Notes under the pieces: model-generated
The model's database searches: none
What the model saw: only the letters and a program-made list of their open reading frames with translations
What the model was told of the DNA's origin: nothing
From: PALSA-1006 sp963733265
Lineage (GTDB): Bacteria > Pseudomonadota > Gammaproteobacteria > Burkholderiales > Gallionellaceae
Direction of reading: 5' to 3'
DNA length: 64,000 nt
Assembly (NCBI GenBank): GCA_963733265.1
Contig: CAVTCF010000002.1
Span: 1-64,000 of the forward strand
Shown: one piece after another, positions 17,491 through 26,760 of the stretch
Layout: each line of letters opens with the position of its first letter
Numbering within the stretch: the stretch's first letter is position 1
Program-made: the position numbers and the translations under genes

Positions 17491-19281
17491 ATGACTGTGT
17501 ATGTTGCCCCGGTAAAAGATTTGATGTTCGTTCTGGAAGAAGTGGCCGGTCTCGACGAGATTGCCGCGCTTCCCGGTTGTGAAGAGGTCGGTATCGAACT
17601 GGTGTCCGCCGTGCTGGAAGAAGCAAGCCGCCTAGCAGAAGAAGTGATTGCGCCACTCAATAAGAGCAGCGACCAGAATGGCGCCACCTACGCTAATTAC
17701 GCGGTCAAGACCTCTCCCGGCTTCAGGGATGCCTACCAACAGTTTGCCGAAGGCGGCTGGGTTGGGCTGACCTGCGACCCCGAGTTCGGGGGGCAGGGAC
17801 TCCCTCATTTGCTGGGCATTGCCGTGGGAGAAATCTGGAATTCTGCCAGTGTTGCGTTTACCCTTTGTCCTATGCTGACGAGCGGTGCCATCGAGGCGCT
17901 GACGCATCATGCCTCCGACGAATTGAAAGCACTCTATCTGCCCAAGATGATTTCCGGCGAATGGACCGGCACCATGAATCTGACTGAACCCGGCGCGGGT
18001 TCGGATCTGGCCGCGATACGAACCAAGGCGGTGCCCGCAGCTGACGGAAGCAATGCGTACCTGATTAGCGGTACCAAGATATTTATCACCTACGGTGAGC
18101 ACGATTACACCGACAACATCATTCATCTGATTCTGGCTCGCCTGCCCGACGCACCGGCCGGGGTAAAGGGGATTTCCCTTTTTGTGGTGCCCAAATTTCT
18201 GGTGAATAGCGATGGTTCGTTGGGTGCACGCAACGATGCAAAGTGCGTATCAATCGAACACAAGATGGGAATTCACGGCAGTCCTACCGCTGTGATGGCC
18301 TTTGGTGAAGGCGCAGGTGCCGTCGGTCATTTGGTGGGTGAAGCCAATCGCGGCTTGGAATACATGTTCACCATGATGAACAACGCTCGTCTGTCCGTTG
18401 GGCTGGAAGGTGTGGGGATTGCGGAGCGGGCTTATCAGCAGGCGCTCGGGTATGCGATAGAGCGGGTTCAGGGAAAAGTGGTGGGTAGAGAGGGTGCGCT
18501 ACCGATTGCCTATCACCCGGATGTACGGCGCATGTTAATGTCCATGCGCTCGCAAACGGAAGCCATGCGCGCGCTGGTATTGGTTGCTGCAGCCAGCTTG
18601 GACAAGGCTGCGCGTTGTGCTGACGCAGCGGAGCGCAAGCGCCATCAGGCCAGAATTGATTTATTGATTCCGGTGGCGAAAGCATGGTGCACCGAGCAGG
18701 CCAATGAAATTGCCTATGCTGCAGTGCAAGTGCATGGTGGTATGGGTTTTATCGAGGAAACCGGTGCCGCCCAACACCAGCGTGATGCCCGCATTACCAC
18801 CATTTATGAAGGCACAACCGGGATTCAGGCGAATGACCTGATGGGTCGCAAGGTGGCTCGCGATGGAGGCGTTGCTGCCCATGCCTTAATACTGGAAATG
18901 GTTGCGACGGCGGCACAAGCGCAAGCGGTTGCCGAGTTGGTTGGATTCGGCGAGGCACTGTCGGGCGGTGTGGCTGACCTCAAAGCGGCTACGGATTGGA
19001 TCGTGGAAAACTATGCAAGTCACACCGCGTCGACCCTGATAGGCGCCGTTCATTACCTCAAGCTGTTTGGCACTGTGGTAGGGGGGTGGCTACTGCTGCG
19101 TTCCGCTATTGCCGCGCAGGACAAACTCGCATCCGGGAGTGGCGATGCCTTGTTCTATAAGCAGAAGATCGGAACGGCCCGTTTTTATCTGGACCAAGTG
19201 CTGCCGTTGACCGCCTCCCTGTTGCTGATGCTCAAGCGTGGTCCTTCCAGTCTGGATGCGGCAGATTTGGCACTTTCCTGA
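17491..19281 (+). CDS. acyl-CoA dehydrogenase (long form)
   Basis: A 596-residue acyl-CoA dehydrogenase of the long type with an extra C-terminal domain. FAD-binding and active-site parts are visible: MNLTEPGAGSDLAAIRTKAV near 165, the VQVHGGMGFIEETGAAQ region near 412 and TTIYEGTTGIQANDLMGRK near 435 with the probable catalytic Glu. Known relatives (FadE5-like, AcdA) act on medium- to long-chain acyl-CoA. GAGGAG precedes the ATG. Substrate length cannot be told from sequence. Confidence 0.9.
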   Translation: MTVYVAPVKDLMFVLEEVAGLDEIAALPGCEEVGIELVSAVLEEASRLAEEVIAPLNKSSDQNGATYANYAVKTSPGFRDAYQQFAEGGWVGLTCDPEFGGQGLPHLLGIAVGEIWNSASVAFTLCPMLTSGAIEALTHHASDELKALYLPKMISGEWTGTMNLTEPGAGSDLAAIRTKAVPAADGSNAYLISGTKIFITYGEHDYTDNIIHLILARLPDAPAGVKGISLFVVPKFLVNSDGSLGARNDAKCVSIEHKMGIHGSPTAVMAFGEGAGAVGHLVGEANRGLEYMFTMMNNARLSVGLEGVGIAERAYQQALGYAIERVQGKVVGREGALPIAYHPDVRRMLMSMRSQTEAMRALVLVAAASLDKAARCADAAERKRHQARIDLLIPVAKAWCTEQANEIAYAAVQVHGGMGFIEETGAAQHQRDARITTIYEGTTGIQANDLMGRKVARDGGVAAHALILEMVATAAQAQAVAELVGFGEALSGGVADLKAATDWIVENYASHTASTLIGAVHYLKLFGTVVGGWLLLRSAIAAQDKLASGSGDALFYKQKIGTARFYLDQVLPLTASLLLMLKRGPSSLDAADLALS

Positions 19282-19311
19282 GTTGAGCAGAACTACCAAA
19301 AACTTTATTCG

Positions 19312-20022
19312 ATGAATATCCTTATTGTCCATGCGCACCCGGAACCCAAGTCTTTTTGCGGGGCCCTTAAAGATGCGGCGGTTGAAACACTTAGCGGGCA
19401 GGGGCATGAGGTCTGTGTTTCAGATCTCTATGCGATGAATTTTAATCCGGTCGCGTCAGCAGAAGACTTTTTGGCGCGAGAAAATTCGGATTACTTGTTT
19501 TATGCATTGGAACAGCGATCGAACCTTGCTTCAGGGAATCTTAAGGCAGACATTCGGGACGAAATTACGAAGGTCCAAAATGCCGGGTTGATTATTTTTT
19601 CTTTCCCCCTGTTCTGGATGTCTGTACCCGCCATGATGAAGGGGTGGATAGACCGGGTGTTTGTTTCCGGAATGTTCTATGGTGGTAAAAGAATTTATGG
19701 CAGCGGGGGAATGCAGGGGAAGCGGGCATTGGTTTGTACCACGCTGGGCGGCAGGGAATACATGTTCGGCGCTAAGGGAATTCATGGGCAGCTTTGCGGG
19801 CCTTCCGGGATGCTGCGCTCAGTATTGCAAGGCTCTCTGGGCTACGTGGGTATGAATGTGCTGGAGCCGTTCGTGGCATACCATGTGCCTTATATCTCCG
19901 ACGAAAATAGAAAGCAGATCCTGCTGGATTGGAAGCAAGAACTCCTGGGCTTGGATACGCGGGCGGTGATACCGATGCCGAGTTTTGATGGCTATGATGA
20001 AGCTTTCCGCCCGCTCGGTTGA
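19312..20022 (+). CDS. NAD(P)H quinone oxidoreductase-like flavoprotein
   Basis: A 236-residue flavodoxin-fold protein of the NQO1/KefF/MdaB group. The N-terminal ILIVHAHPEPKSF and the FSFPLFWMSVPAMMKGWIDRVF stretch are typical FMN/FAD loops of two-electron quinone reductases. It starts 30 bases after the acyl-CoA dehydrogenase and ends about 60 bases before ETF:quinone oxidoreductase. Its role in this set is unclear; it may protect against quinones formed from catechols, which is an inference from context. Confidence 0.8.
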   Translation: MNILIVHAHPEPKSFCGALKDAAVETLSGQGHEVCVSDLYAMNFNPVASAEDFLARENSDYLFYALEQRSNLASGNLKADIRDEITKVQNAGLIIFSFPLFWMSVPAMMKGWIDRVFVSGMFYGGKRIYGSGGMQGKRALVCTTLGGREYMFGAKGIHGQLCGPSGMLRSVLQGSLGYVGMNVLEPFVAYHVPYISDENRKQILLDWKQELLGLDTRAVIPMPSFDGYDEAFRPLG

Positions 20023-20083
20023 TCCAGGCACATTCTTAGTTCGTTATAACCTGTCCGGCTTAAACTACTCAGTTAAGTTATCA

Positions 20084-21724
20084 ATGGAAACTCATATGCG
20101 TGAATCAATGGAATTCGATGTAGTGATTGTCGGTGGCGGTCCGGCGGGATTATCGGCTGCGATTCGCCTCAAGCAACTTGATGCCGAGATCATTGTGTGC
20201 CTGATCGACAAAGGGGCTGAAATTGGTGCCCATATTCTTTCCGGGGCTGTTATGGATCCGCGCGCCTTGAACGAATTAATTCCCGACTGGAAAGACAAGG
20301 GCGCACCGCTCGATACGGAGGTCACCGAAGACCGCTTCTATATGTTGTCGGAAACCGGCAGCAGTAAATTTCCCAACATTCTGTTGCCGGACTGTTTTCT
20401 GAATCACGGCAATTACATTGTCAGTCTGGGGCAGGTTGCTGGCTGGCTGGGCAGACAAGCCGAAGCGCTGGGCGTGGAAATTTATCCCGGCTTTGCCGGT
20501 GCCGAAGTGCTATATGACGATAACGGCGCGGTCAAAGGGGTGGCCACCGGCGACATGGGTGTCGGTCATGATGGTCAACCCACGGCAGGCTTCCAACCGG
20601 GCATGGAGCTTTACGGCAAATACACCTTGTTTGCCGAAGGCTGTCGCGGGCATTTAGGCAAACAGCTGGAAGCCAAATTCAATCTGCGCGATGGTATTGA
20701 CCCGCAAACCTATGGCATCGGCATTAAGGAGTTGTGGGAAATCAAGCCAGAACAGTTCCAGTCCGGCTTGGTGGTGCACTGCGCCGGATGGCCGCTGGCC
20801 TCCGATACCTACGGCGGCGCTTTCCTTTACCACTACGGTGAGAACAAGGTTTCCGTTGGCTATGTGGTGGGGTTGGGCTATAGCAATCCCTACCTGTCTC
20901 CTTTCGAGGAGTTTCAACGCTTTAAAACGCACCCGGAAATACGCAAAGTTTTTGAAGGGGGCAAACGCATCGCTTACGGCGCGAGGGCTATTTCGTCAGG
21001 AGGCTTTCAGTCTCTGCCCAAGCTGGTGTTTCCCGGTGGTGCGCTCATTGGTGACGATGCCGGATTCCTCAACGCGTCACGTATCAAAGGCTCCCACGCG
21101 GCGATCCAAACCGGCGCATTAGCCGCCGAAGCGATTGCCGAAGCCTTGGCTGCCGGGCGGCAACAAGACGAATTAAGTGCCTATCCGGAAAAATTCCGTT
21201 CCTCCTGGCTGCATGAGGAGCTATACAAGGCACGTAACTTTAAACCCTATATGCGATATGGTACTCATGTGGGGTCGTTGCTGGCGGGAATTGATCAGGT
21301 GGTATTCAGGGGTAAAGCCCCCTGGACTTTACATCACCAGGCTGATCACACCAAACTTAAACCGGCAACAGAATGCAAACCGATCGACTATCCGAAACCG
21401 GATGGTGTGCTGACCTTTGACCGGCTGTCTTCGGTGTTTCTTTCCAACACCAACCATGAAGAAGATCAGCCCTGCCATCTGCAATTAAAAAATGCGGATA
21501 TTCCAATTAGCCTCAATCTGGCCAAGTACGATGCGCCAGAGCAACGCTATTGTCCGGCCGGAGTCTACGAAATTGTTAAGGACGCAGCGGGCAATGATCC
21601 CCGTTTACAGATCAATAGCCAAAACTGTGTTCACTGCAAGACGTGCGACATTAAAGACCCCGGGCAGAATATCAACTGGGCCACCCCCCAAGGTGGCGAA
21701 GGTCCAATTTACCAAGAGATGTAA
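20084..21724 (+). CDS. etfD: ETF:ubiquinone oxidoreductase
   Basis: A 546-residue inner-membrane flavoprotein that passes electrons from ETF to ubiquinone. The FAD motif VVIVGGGPAGLSAAIRL lies near the N-terminus. The C-terminal cluster binds [4Fe-4S] by the cysteines in RYCPAGVYE and NCVHCKTCDIKDP. The start is uncertain among three in-frame ATGs (20084, 20096, 20108); no strong ribosome site separates them. With EtfAB and the dehydrogenase upstream this gives a full electron route from acyl-CoA to quinone. Confidence 0.92.
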   Translation: METHMRESMEFDVVIVGGGPAGLSAAIRLKQLDAEIIVCLIDKGAEIGAHILSGAVMDPRALNELIPDWKDKGAPLDTEVTEDRFYMLSETGSSKFPNILLPDCFLNHGNYIVSLGQVAGWLGRQAEALGVEIYPGFAGAEVLYDDNGAVKGVATGDMGVGHDGQPTAGFQPGMELYGKYTLFAEGCRGHLGKQLEAKFNLRDGIDPQTYGIGIKELWEIKPEQFQSGLVVHCAGWPLASDTYGGAFLYHYGENKVSVGYVVGLGYSNPYLSPFEEFQRFKTHPEIRKVFEGGKRIAYGARAISSGGFQSLPKLVFPGGALIGDDAGFLNASRIKGSHAAIQTGALAAEAIAEALAAGRQQDELSAYPEKFRSSWLHEELYKARNFKPYMRYGTHVGSLLAGIDQVVFRGKAPWTLHHQADHTKLKPATECKPIDYPKPDGVLTFDRLSSVFLSNTNHEEDQPCHLQLKNADIPISLNLAKYDAPEQRYCPAGVYEIVKDAAGNDPRLQINSQNCVHCKTCDIKDPGQNINWATPQGGEGPIYQEM

Positions 21725-21740
21725 CAGGCTGTATGAGCTA

Positions 21741-21770
21741 ATGTCATGAACCCTATTTAGGGGTTTCATG
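21741..21770. promoter_or_regulatory. imperfect hairpin before the thiolase gene
   Basis: The spacer between ETF:quinone oxidoreductase and the thiolase contains CATGAACCCTA, a short loop and TAGGGGTTTCATG, an inverted repeat with one bulge. No T-run follows, so termination is doubtful; an mRNA-stability or processing role is possible. Confidence 0.35.
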
Positions 21771-21793
21771 CAAAATAACTAAGGAGTGTTGTA

Positions 21794-22981
21794 ATGGGTG
21801 AAAAGAGAGATGTTGTTGTGTTAAGTGCTGTACGTTCTCCGATAGGAACGTTTGGCGGTTCGCTAGCCGGTATTGAACCGTCCGAACTGGCCGGTATCGT
21901 CATGAGGGAATCCATCGTACGTTCTGGAGTAGATCCCAAACAGATCAATTACGTGACGGTGGGGAACTGCATTCCGACGGATTCCCGTTACGCTTACATT
22001 TCTCGCGTGGCCTCGATTCAGGCGGGCTTGCCGATGGATTCCGTGGCGATGCAGGTGAGCCGCCTGTGTTCTTCGGGTTTGCAGGCCATCGTGACGACAG
22101 CGCAGAATATCATGCTGGGAGACTGCGATTACGGTATTGGCGGCGGTGTTGAAGTCATGTCGCGCGGTAGCTACATGGCTCCCGCCATGCGTTCGGGTGC
22201 TCGAATGGGAGATACCCAGATGATCGATATGATGGTGGCAGTATTGACCGATCCGTTCGGTGTCGGGCATATGGGCATCACCGCTGAAAATCTGGCGATC
22301 AAATGGAATATCTCCCGCGATGAGCAGGATGCCTTTGCGGTCGAATCGCAACGGCGTGCCGCAGTCGCTATTGCCGAAGGCCGCTTTACCTCACAAATTG
22401 TTCCCATCACACTGAAGAGCCGCAAGGGCGAAGTGGTGTTCGATACCGACGAACACGGCAAGCCCAGCGCGACGCTGGAACTGCTGGCCAAGATGAACCC
22501 GGCTTTCAAAAAGGACGGTACTGTTACCGCCGGCAATGCGTCGGGGATCAATGATGGTGCCGCCTTTCTGGTTCTGGCTGCGGCAGACCTTGCCGTGCAG
22601 GCGGGGTATAAGCCGATTGCGAGGCTGGTCTCGTATGCGGTTGCCGGTGTGCCGAACGACATCATGGGCGAAGGCCCGATTCCGGCCACCAAATTGGCGT
22701 TGAAGAAGGCCGGATTGACGCTCGACCAAATGGACGTGATCGAAGCCAACGAAGCTTTTGCCGCTCAGGCAATTGCCGTGAGCCGTGGTCTCGGCCTTGA
22801 TCCGGTGAAAACCAATCCCAATGGCGGTGCCATTGCGCTGGGTCATCCAGTCGGATGTTCCGGAGCCTTCATCGCCACCAAGGCACTGTATGAACTGCAA
22901 CGGATCAACGGAAAATACGCTTTGGTGACCATGTGCATCGGCGGTGGGCAGGGCATCGCTGCTATTTTTGAACGAATCTGA
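21794..22981 (+). CDS. acetyl-CoA acyltransferase (thiolase)
   Basis: A 395-residue thiolase. Catalytic residues are readable: Cys92 (RLCSSGLQA), the His in ALGHPVGCSGA near 354 and Cys in MCIGGGQG near 380. It would carry out the last step of beta-oxidation, or biosynthetic condensation in reverse. AAGGAG precedes the ATG. It is the final gene of the long + strand catabolic run. Sequence alone does not tell FadA-like from BktB/PhaA-like activity, though the neighbours favour degradation. Confidence 0.92.
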   Translation: MGEKRDVVVLSAVRSPIGTFGGSLAGIEPSELAGIVMRESIVRSGVDPKQINYVTVGNCIPTDSRYAYISRVASIQAGLPMDSVAMQVSRLCSSGLQAIVTTAQNIMLGDCDYGIGGGVEVMSRGSYMAPAMRSGARMGDTQMIDMMVAVLTDPFGVGHMGITAENLAIKWNISRDEQDAFAVESQRRAAVAIAEGRFTSQIVPITLKSRKGEVVFDTDEHGKPSATLELLAKMNPAFKKDGTVTAGNASGINDGAAFLVLAAADLAVQAGYKPIARLVSYAVAGVPNDIMGEGPIPATKLALKKAGLTLDQMDVIEANEAFAAQAIAVSRGLGLDPVKTNPNGGAIALGHPVGCSGAFIATKALYELQRINGKYALVTMCIGGGQGIAAIFERI

Positions 22982-23290
22982 TTATGACAGAAACTATATC
23001 AACTGACTCATAAACAATTAGCCCTGTTCGACCTTGTAGGAGATTTCTGCGGCGCAGTTTCTCGACAATGATTTACGAGGTATCGCAGTCTAGTATGTGA
23101 CGGGTAATGCGTTGGCACTTGCGCGACTTACCCTTGGATATGGCGATTCATAAAGTGAAAGATAATTTTGAAATAAATAGGAACGCGACAGGTAAATATC
23201 ATGGATGGTATAGTTGACAATACGGGATTCCAACCGCTTTTGGAAAACGCGATTAATCAGCTATTACACTTTAATATCGGGAAAAACATA

Positions 23291-23815
23291 ATGACAAATG
23301 AAGACATCGAAGGTAATGGACAAGAGGAATCGAACGATAAAGCCGAATATCTTGCTCAAATAAAAAGACTGGAATTAATTGGCCAACCAGATTCAACTAT
23401 TGAAGTTACCCCTGAAGATTTATTCGCTATCCAAAAAGAAATGTTAAAGCTTAAATCCAGCGTACCTAATTTCGTCTTTAAGCAAGTATTGGACGGTAAA
23501 GACTACTACAAGGATATAACAGATGAAATGGAAGATAATGAGGTTAATCGTCGTTTGATGGCTAATATTGGTATCCAAATTCTCAAAGACACGCATACAG
23601 AAGTAGAAGTATTCGTAAAAACATGCGAAATAATTCTATCGCAATTAGCGACTCATCCTTGTCGAGAAGCTTTTGAAGCACAATTCAAATCAAGATCCGA
23701 TCTCGATAGTGCGTTGCGTAGCCGGGTTGAAATTGTCGCAGGATACATGTACGAACACGGAGGCATTATTCCTGACGCAATCGAAGCGGTTATAAAACTG
23801 GAAAACATCCAATGA
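23291..23815 (+). CDS. hypothetical protein
   Basis: An acidic, helix-rich protein of 174 residues from the ATG at 23291, or 204 from an ATG at 23201; neither start has a strong ribosome site. No known domain is recognised. A CREAFEAQFKSRSDLD stretch and mostly polar helices suggest a soluble protein. It lies alone between the catabolic run and an inverted-repeat region, and its codon use is more AT-rich than the genes upstream. Real but unassigned. Confidence 0.5.
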   Translation: MTNEDIEGNGQEESNDKAEYLAQIKRLELIGQPDSTIEVTPEDLFAIQKEMLKLKSSVPNFVFKQVLDGKDYYKDITDEMEDNEVNRRLMANIGIQILKDTHTEVEVFVKTCEIILSQLATHPCREAFEAQFKSRSDLDSALRSRVEIVAGYMYEHGGIIPDAIEAVIKLENIQ

Positions 23816-23904
23816 AGCAAAGAATTTCGTGTAGCTCACGGTTTATACCATTCGCGAATGGCGGCTTTCGGGCAACGAATTCGCACAAGTCAACGGCAGA
23901 AACG

Positions 23905-24021
23905 GGTTACTAGCCGTCATTGAAAAAAATAATTTCAGCCGTATTTCAACGTCTCCTATAGATTGCATAGCAGTCATTCATTTTTGATAAAAATAATCTA
24001 TTTCAATGACGGCTAGTAACC
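23905..24021. repeat. inverted-repeat element 1 (21-bp perfect arms)
   Basis: Left arm 23905-23925 (begins GGTTACTAGCCGTC) and right arm 24001-24021 (ends GACGGCTAGTAACC) are perfect reverse complements over 21 bp, with AT-rich 75-base inside that holds no frame. This is the form of a miniature inverted-repeat element or a large hairpin. Its right end abuts the next element exactly. Confidence 0.7.
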
Positions 24022-24240
24022 GATTGTGTTGAAAAACTATTTTTTGAACCACTTTAAAAATATTCTAGCCTCATAAAGCGATTATTAGTTTTTCGATATG
24101 GGCGGGTACCTTTGGTATTGATAAACTCGCATGTAAGTCAATATACCCAGCCACATTCGACAATCAAGTGCGATTTGTGGGCGTACTTTTAAATCGTGAA
24201 ATTTTTCCGGGGGTGCGAAAAATAGTTTTTCAACACAATC
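24022..24240. mobile_element. MITE-like inverted-repeat element 2 (23-bp arms)
   Basis: Arms 24022-24044 (starts GATTGTGTTGAAAAAC) and 24218-24240 (ends GTTTTTCAACACAATC) are perfect reverse complements over 23 bp and enclose 173 bases without a gene. The bases AACC flank both outer ends, which would fit a 4-bp target duplication. The terminal TGTTGAAAAA type is common in transposon ends, so a non-autonomous transposon relic is likely; no transposase is in the window. Confidence 0.6.
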
Positions 24241-24307
24241 AACCCACAACCGCCATTCCATCTATCAAATTCGACGCCCCAAACCGGTCATTGGCTGTGA
24301 GACTGTT

Positions 24308-26749
24308 TTACTTAAGTAGTATCGCCTTAAACTGCTCAATCGGCATTGGCTTTCCAAACAAATATCCCTGGTAAAGCATGCAACCCATTTTTTCAAGGAA
24401 GTCGCGCTGTGCTTCGGTTTCCACACCTTCGGCGATGACTTCCATGCCCAGATTGTTAGCCATCCCGATGATGGTTTGGATGATGGTTGCATCGGTGGAT
24501 TTTGTTCCTATATTGCGCACGAACGACTGGTCGATTTTAAGTTGGTTGAGCGGAAGTTGGGTGAGATAAGCCAGCGAAGAATAGCCGGTGCCAAAATCAT
24601 CCATAGAAAAACTAACGCCAATTTGTCTGAGTGCCTGCATTTTGTCGATGGTGTCTGCAACATCATCGAGCACGATGCTTTCGGTTAACTCAAGTTTAAG
24701 AAGTGCTGGATTAATATCGGTTTGAGTGAGTATCTCAAGCACTTGCTCAACGAAATCTGTCTGACGGAATTGTCGTACGCTGACGTTGACCGCAAGCTTC
24801 AGACCACTGGTTTGTGGGTCTGATTCCCAAACTTTGATTTGCTGGCAGGCACTTACCAATACCCATGTTCCAATCGGAATGATCAGGCCGGTTTCTTCCG
24901 CCAGCGGAATAAATTGTATAGGCGAGATTATGCCTTGCTCGGGATGTATCCAGCGCAACAATACTTCGGCGCCCAGAATTTTACCGGACTGGTTGACTTG
25001 CATCTGGTAGTAAAGCTGAAATTCCTGTTTGCGCAAAGCTTCCCGCACCCCGACTTCAAGCTGGGCTCGCAATTCCAATTCCACCAGCATCTTGGGATCG
25101 AAAAAGCGCAAGGCATTGCGACCAGACTTTTTTGCTTCGTACATGGCTGTATCGGCCTGCTTAAGCAACTCGTCAAGCTTGTGCTGATAATTGTAAAAGA
25201 GAGTGATACCCATGCTCGAAGAGCTATGATACTCGTTTCCTTCAAGAATATACGGCTGACTCAGCACATCAAGCACTTTCTCTCCAACACCCTGTGCCTG
25301 CACAGCGGCTTGGGCCATTTCAGCACTGAGCCCTTCCAGTAACAGCACAAATTCATCGCCGCCGAAACGCGAAAGGGTATCACCCTCACGCACACAACCT
25401 TGCAAACGTTTGGCAACCTCAATCAACAGCAAGTCACCGACACCGTGTCCCTTGGTATCATTTAGCGTTTTAAAATTATCCAGATCAATAAACAAAAGCG
25501 CACAGCTGGTCTGATTGCGGGCGCTGGTTGATACAGCCTGTCGAAGACGGTCAAGCAGCAATCTCCGGTTGGGCAATAGGCTTAGCGGATCATAAAAGGC
25601 GAGATGGTGGATCTCGTTTTCGGCTTGTTTGCGCTCGGTGAAATCAACAAAAGAACTCACATAATTGGTAACCTTGCCAGCCTTGTCGACTACAGCACTG
25701 ATGTTTAGCCATTCAGGATAAACTTCTCCATTCTTGCGCTTATTCCAGATTTCTCCTTGCCAACTTTTATCGACAAGCAAGTTTGTCCACATGCGATCGT
25801 AAAACTCTGAACTTTGACGACCTGATTTAAGTATGGATGGATTTTTACCGATCGCTTCTTCTGCGCTATAGCCGGTTAGTCGGGTAAATGCCTGATTAAC
25901 CAGGATGATCCAAGCATTTTCATCGGTTACCATCATGCCTTCATCTGTCTCAAAAGCAATCGCGGCGATACTCAAATCAGCTTCGCGTGCTTCCAGCACC
26001 GACATCATGCTGTTAAAGGCATGAGCCATCTTGGCGATATCCTTCGGACCACCAGGTTCGGCTCGTACGAGTGATTCACCCCTTTGGGCACGCTCCATAC
26101 TGTCAGACAAGCGGTCGAGCGGTCGCGCCACGTTACGGGTAAGAACACGAATCATAAAAAGAAAAAGTAGCGCGAAAGAAACCGAAGTGATCAAATTAGT
26201 GATGAAAATATCGGCAGTCATTTTGTCCATCGCCGCCTTGCTCATCACTACTGACACATTACCAAGAAACTCGGGCGGGGTTGCATCACTAAACGGTGAT
26301 TCTGCACTTGCCTGCGCATATACCGGCGCGCCAAAGTGCCAGGCTTTTTTGCTTTCTGCGTTCAAAATGGCAGCAGCTTGCAAACCCTCGGTGCTGCTGG
26401 TTTGGTTGATAAATTCGGCAAGGTCGGCGTTACCCCGTTTCAATAATATGGTGCCTTTCGCATTGCGTATTTCCAAGCCGACTACCCCGGGAAAAGCCAT
26501 GGTGGCGTTCACTGCTTCGGTTGCGTTGTCTGCAGATGCGTAGATCAGTGCCAGCGAACTTTGGCGCGCCAGATTCTCGGTGATACGTTGCCCTTGTTCG
26601 ATCAGATCGTCGCGCACCCGCTTATTACTTTGCCAAGATCCTGCAATGGAAGAAAGCACTGCCAAAAAGAGAATACCAAGTGTTACCGTAATGCTGAGCT
26701 GACGCCGGAATGTAAACTGCTGGAAAAAAGATTTGAGTTTTTTAGTCAT
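24308..26749 (-). CDS. membrane GGDEF/EAL protein with HAMP and PAS
   Basis: An 813-residue cyclic-di-GMP enzyme. Order of parts: membrane segment near 15-35, periplasmic loop, second membrane segment near 185-205, HAMP, PAS (about 255-380), GGDEF (RFGGDEF near 465) and EAL. The EAL part keeps GAEVLLRW, NVSVRQF, ELTESIVLDD, DDFGTGYSSL and EGVETEAQ, so both cyclase and phosphodiesterase sites look intact. It starts 11 bases downstream of a periplasmic binding protein gene on the same strand, which suggests that ligand binding in the periplasm controls c-di-GMP through this protein. Confidence 0.92.
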   Translation of the reverse strand: MTKKLKSFFQQFTFRRQLSITVTLGILFLAVLSSIAGSWQSNKRVRDDLIEQGQRITENLARQSSLALIYASADNATEAVNATMAFPGVVGLEIRNAKGTILLKRGNADLAEFINQTSSTEGLQAAAILNAESKKAWHFGAPVYAQASAESPFSDATPPEFLGNVSVVMSKAAMDKMTADIFITNLITSVSFALLFLFMIRVLTRNVARPLDRLSDSMERAQRGESLVRAEPGGPKDIAKMAHAFNSMMSVLEAREADLSIAAIAFETDEGMMVTDENAWIILVNQAFTRLTGYSAEEAIGKNPSILKSGRQSSEFYDRMWTNLLVDKSWQGEIWNKRKNGEVYPEWLNISAVVDKAGKVTNYVSSFVDFTERKQAENEIHHLAFYDPLSLLPNRRLLLDRLRQAVSTSARNQTSCALLFIDLDNFKTLNDTKGHGVGDLLLIEVAKRLQGCVREGDTLSRFGGDEFVLLLEGLSAEMAQAAVQAQGVGEKVLDVLSQPYILEGNEYHSSSSMGITLFYNYQHKLDELLKQADTAMYEAKKSGRNALRFFDPKMLVELELRAQLEVGVREALRKQEFQLYYQMQVNQSGKILGAEVLLRWIHPEQGIISPIQFIPLAEETGLIIPIGTWVLVSACQQIKVWESDPQTSGLKLAVNVSVRQFRQTDFVEQVLEILTQTDINPALLKLELTESIVLDDVADTIDKMQALRQIGVSFSMDDFGTGYSSLAYLTQLPLNQLKIDQSFVRNIGTKSTDATIIQTIIGMANNLGMEVIAEGVETEAQRDFLEKMGCMLYQGYLFGKPMPIEQFKAILLK

Positions 26750-26760
26750 CGCCGTTGCGC

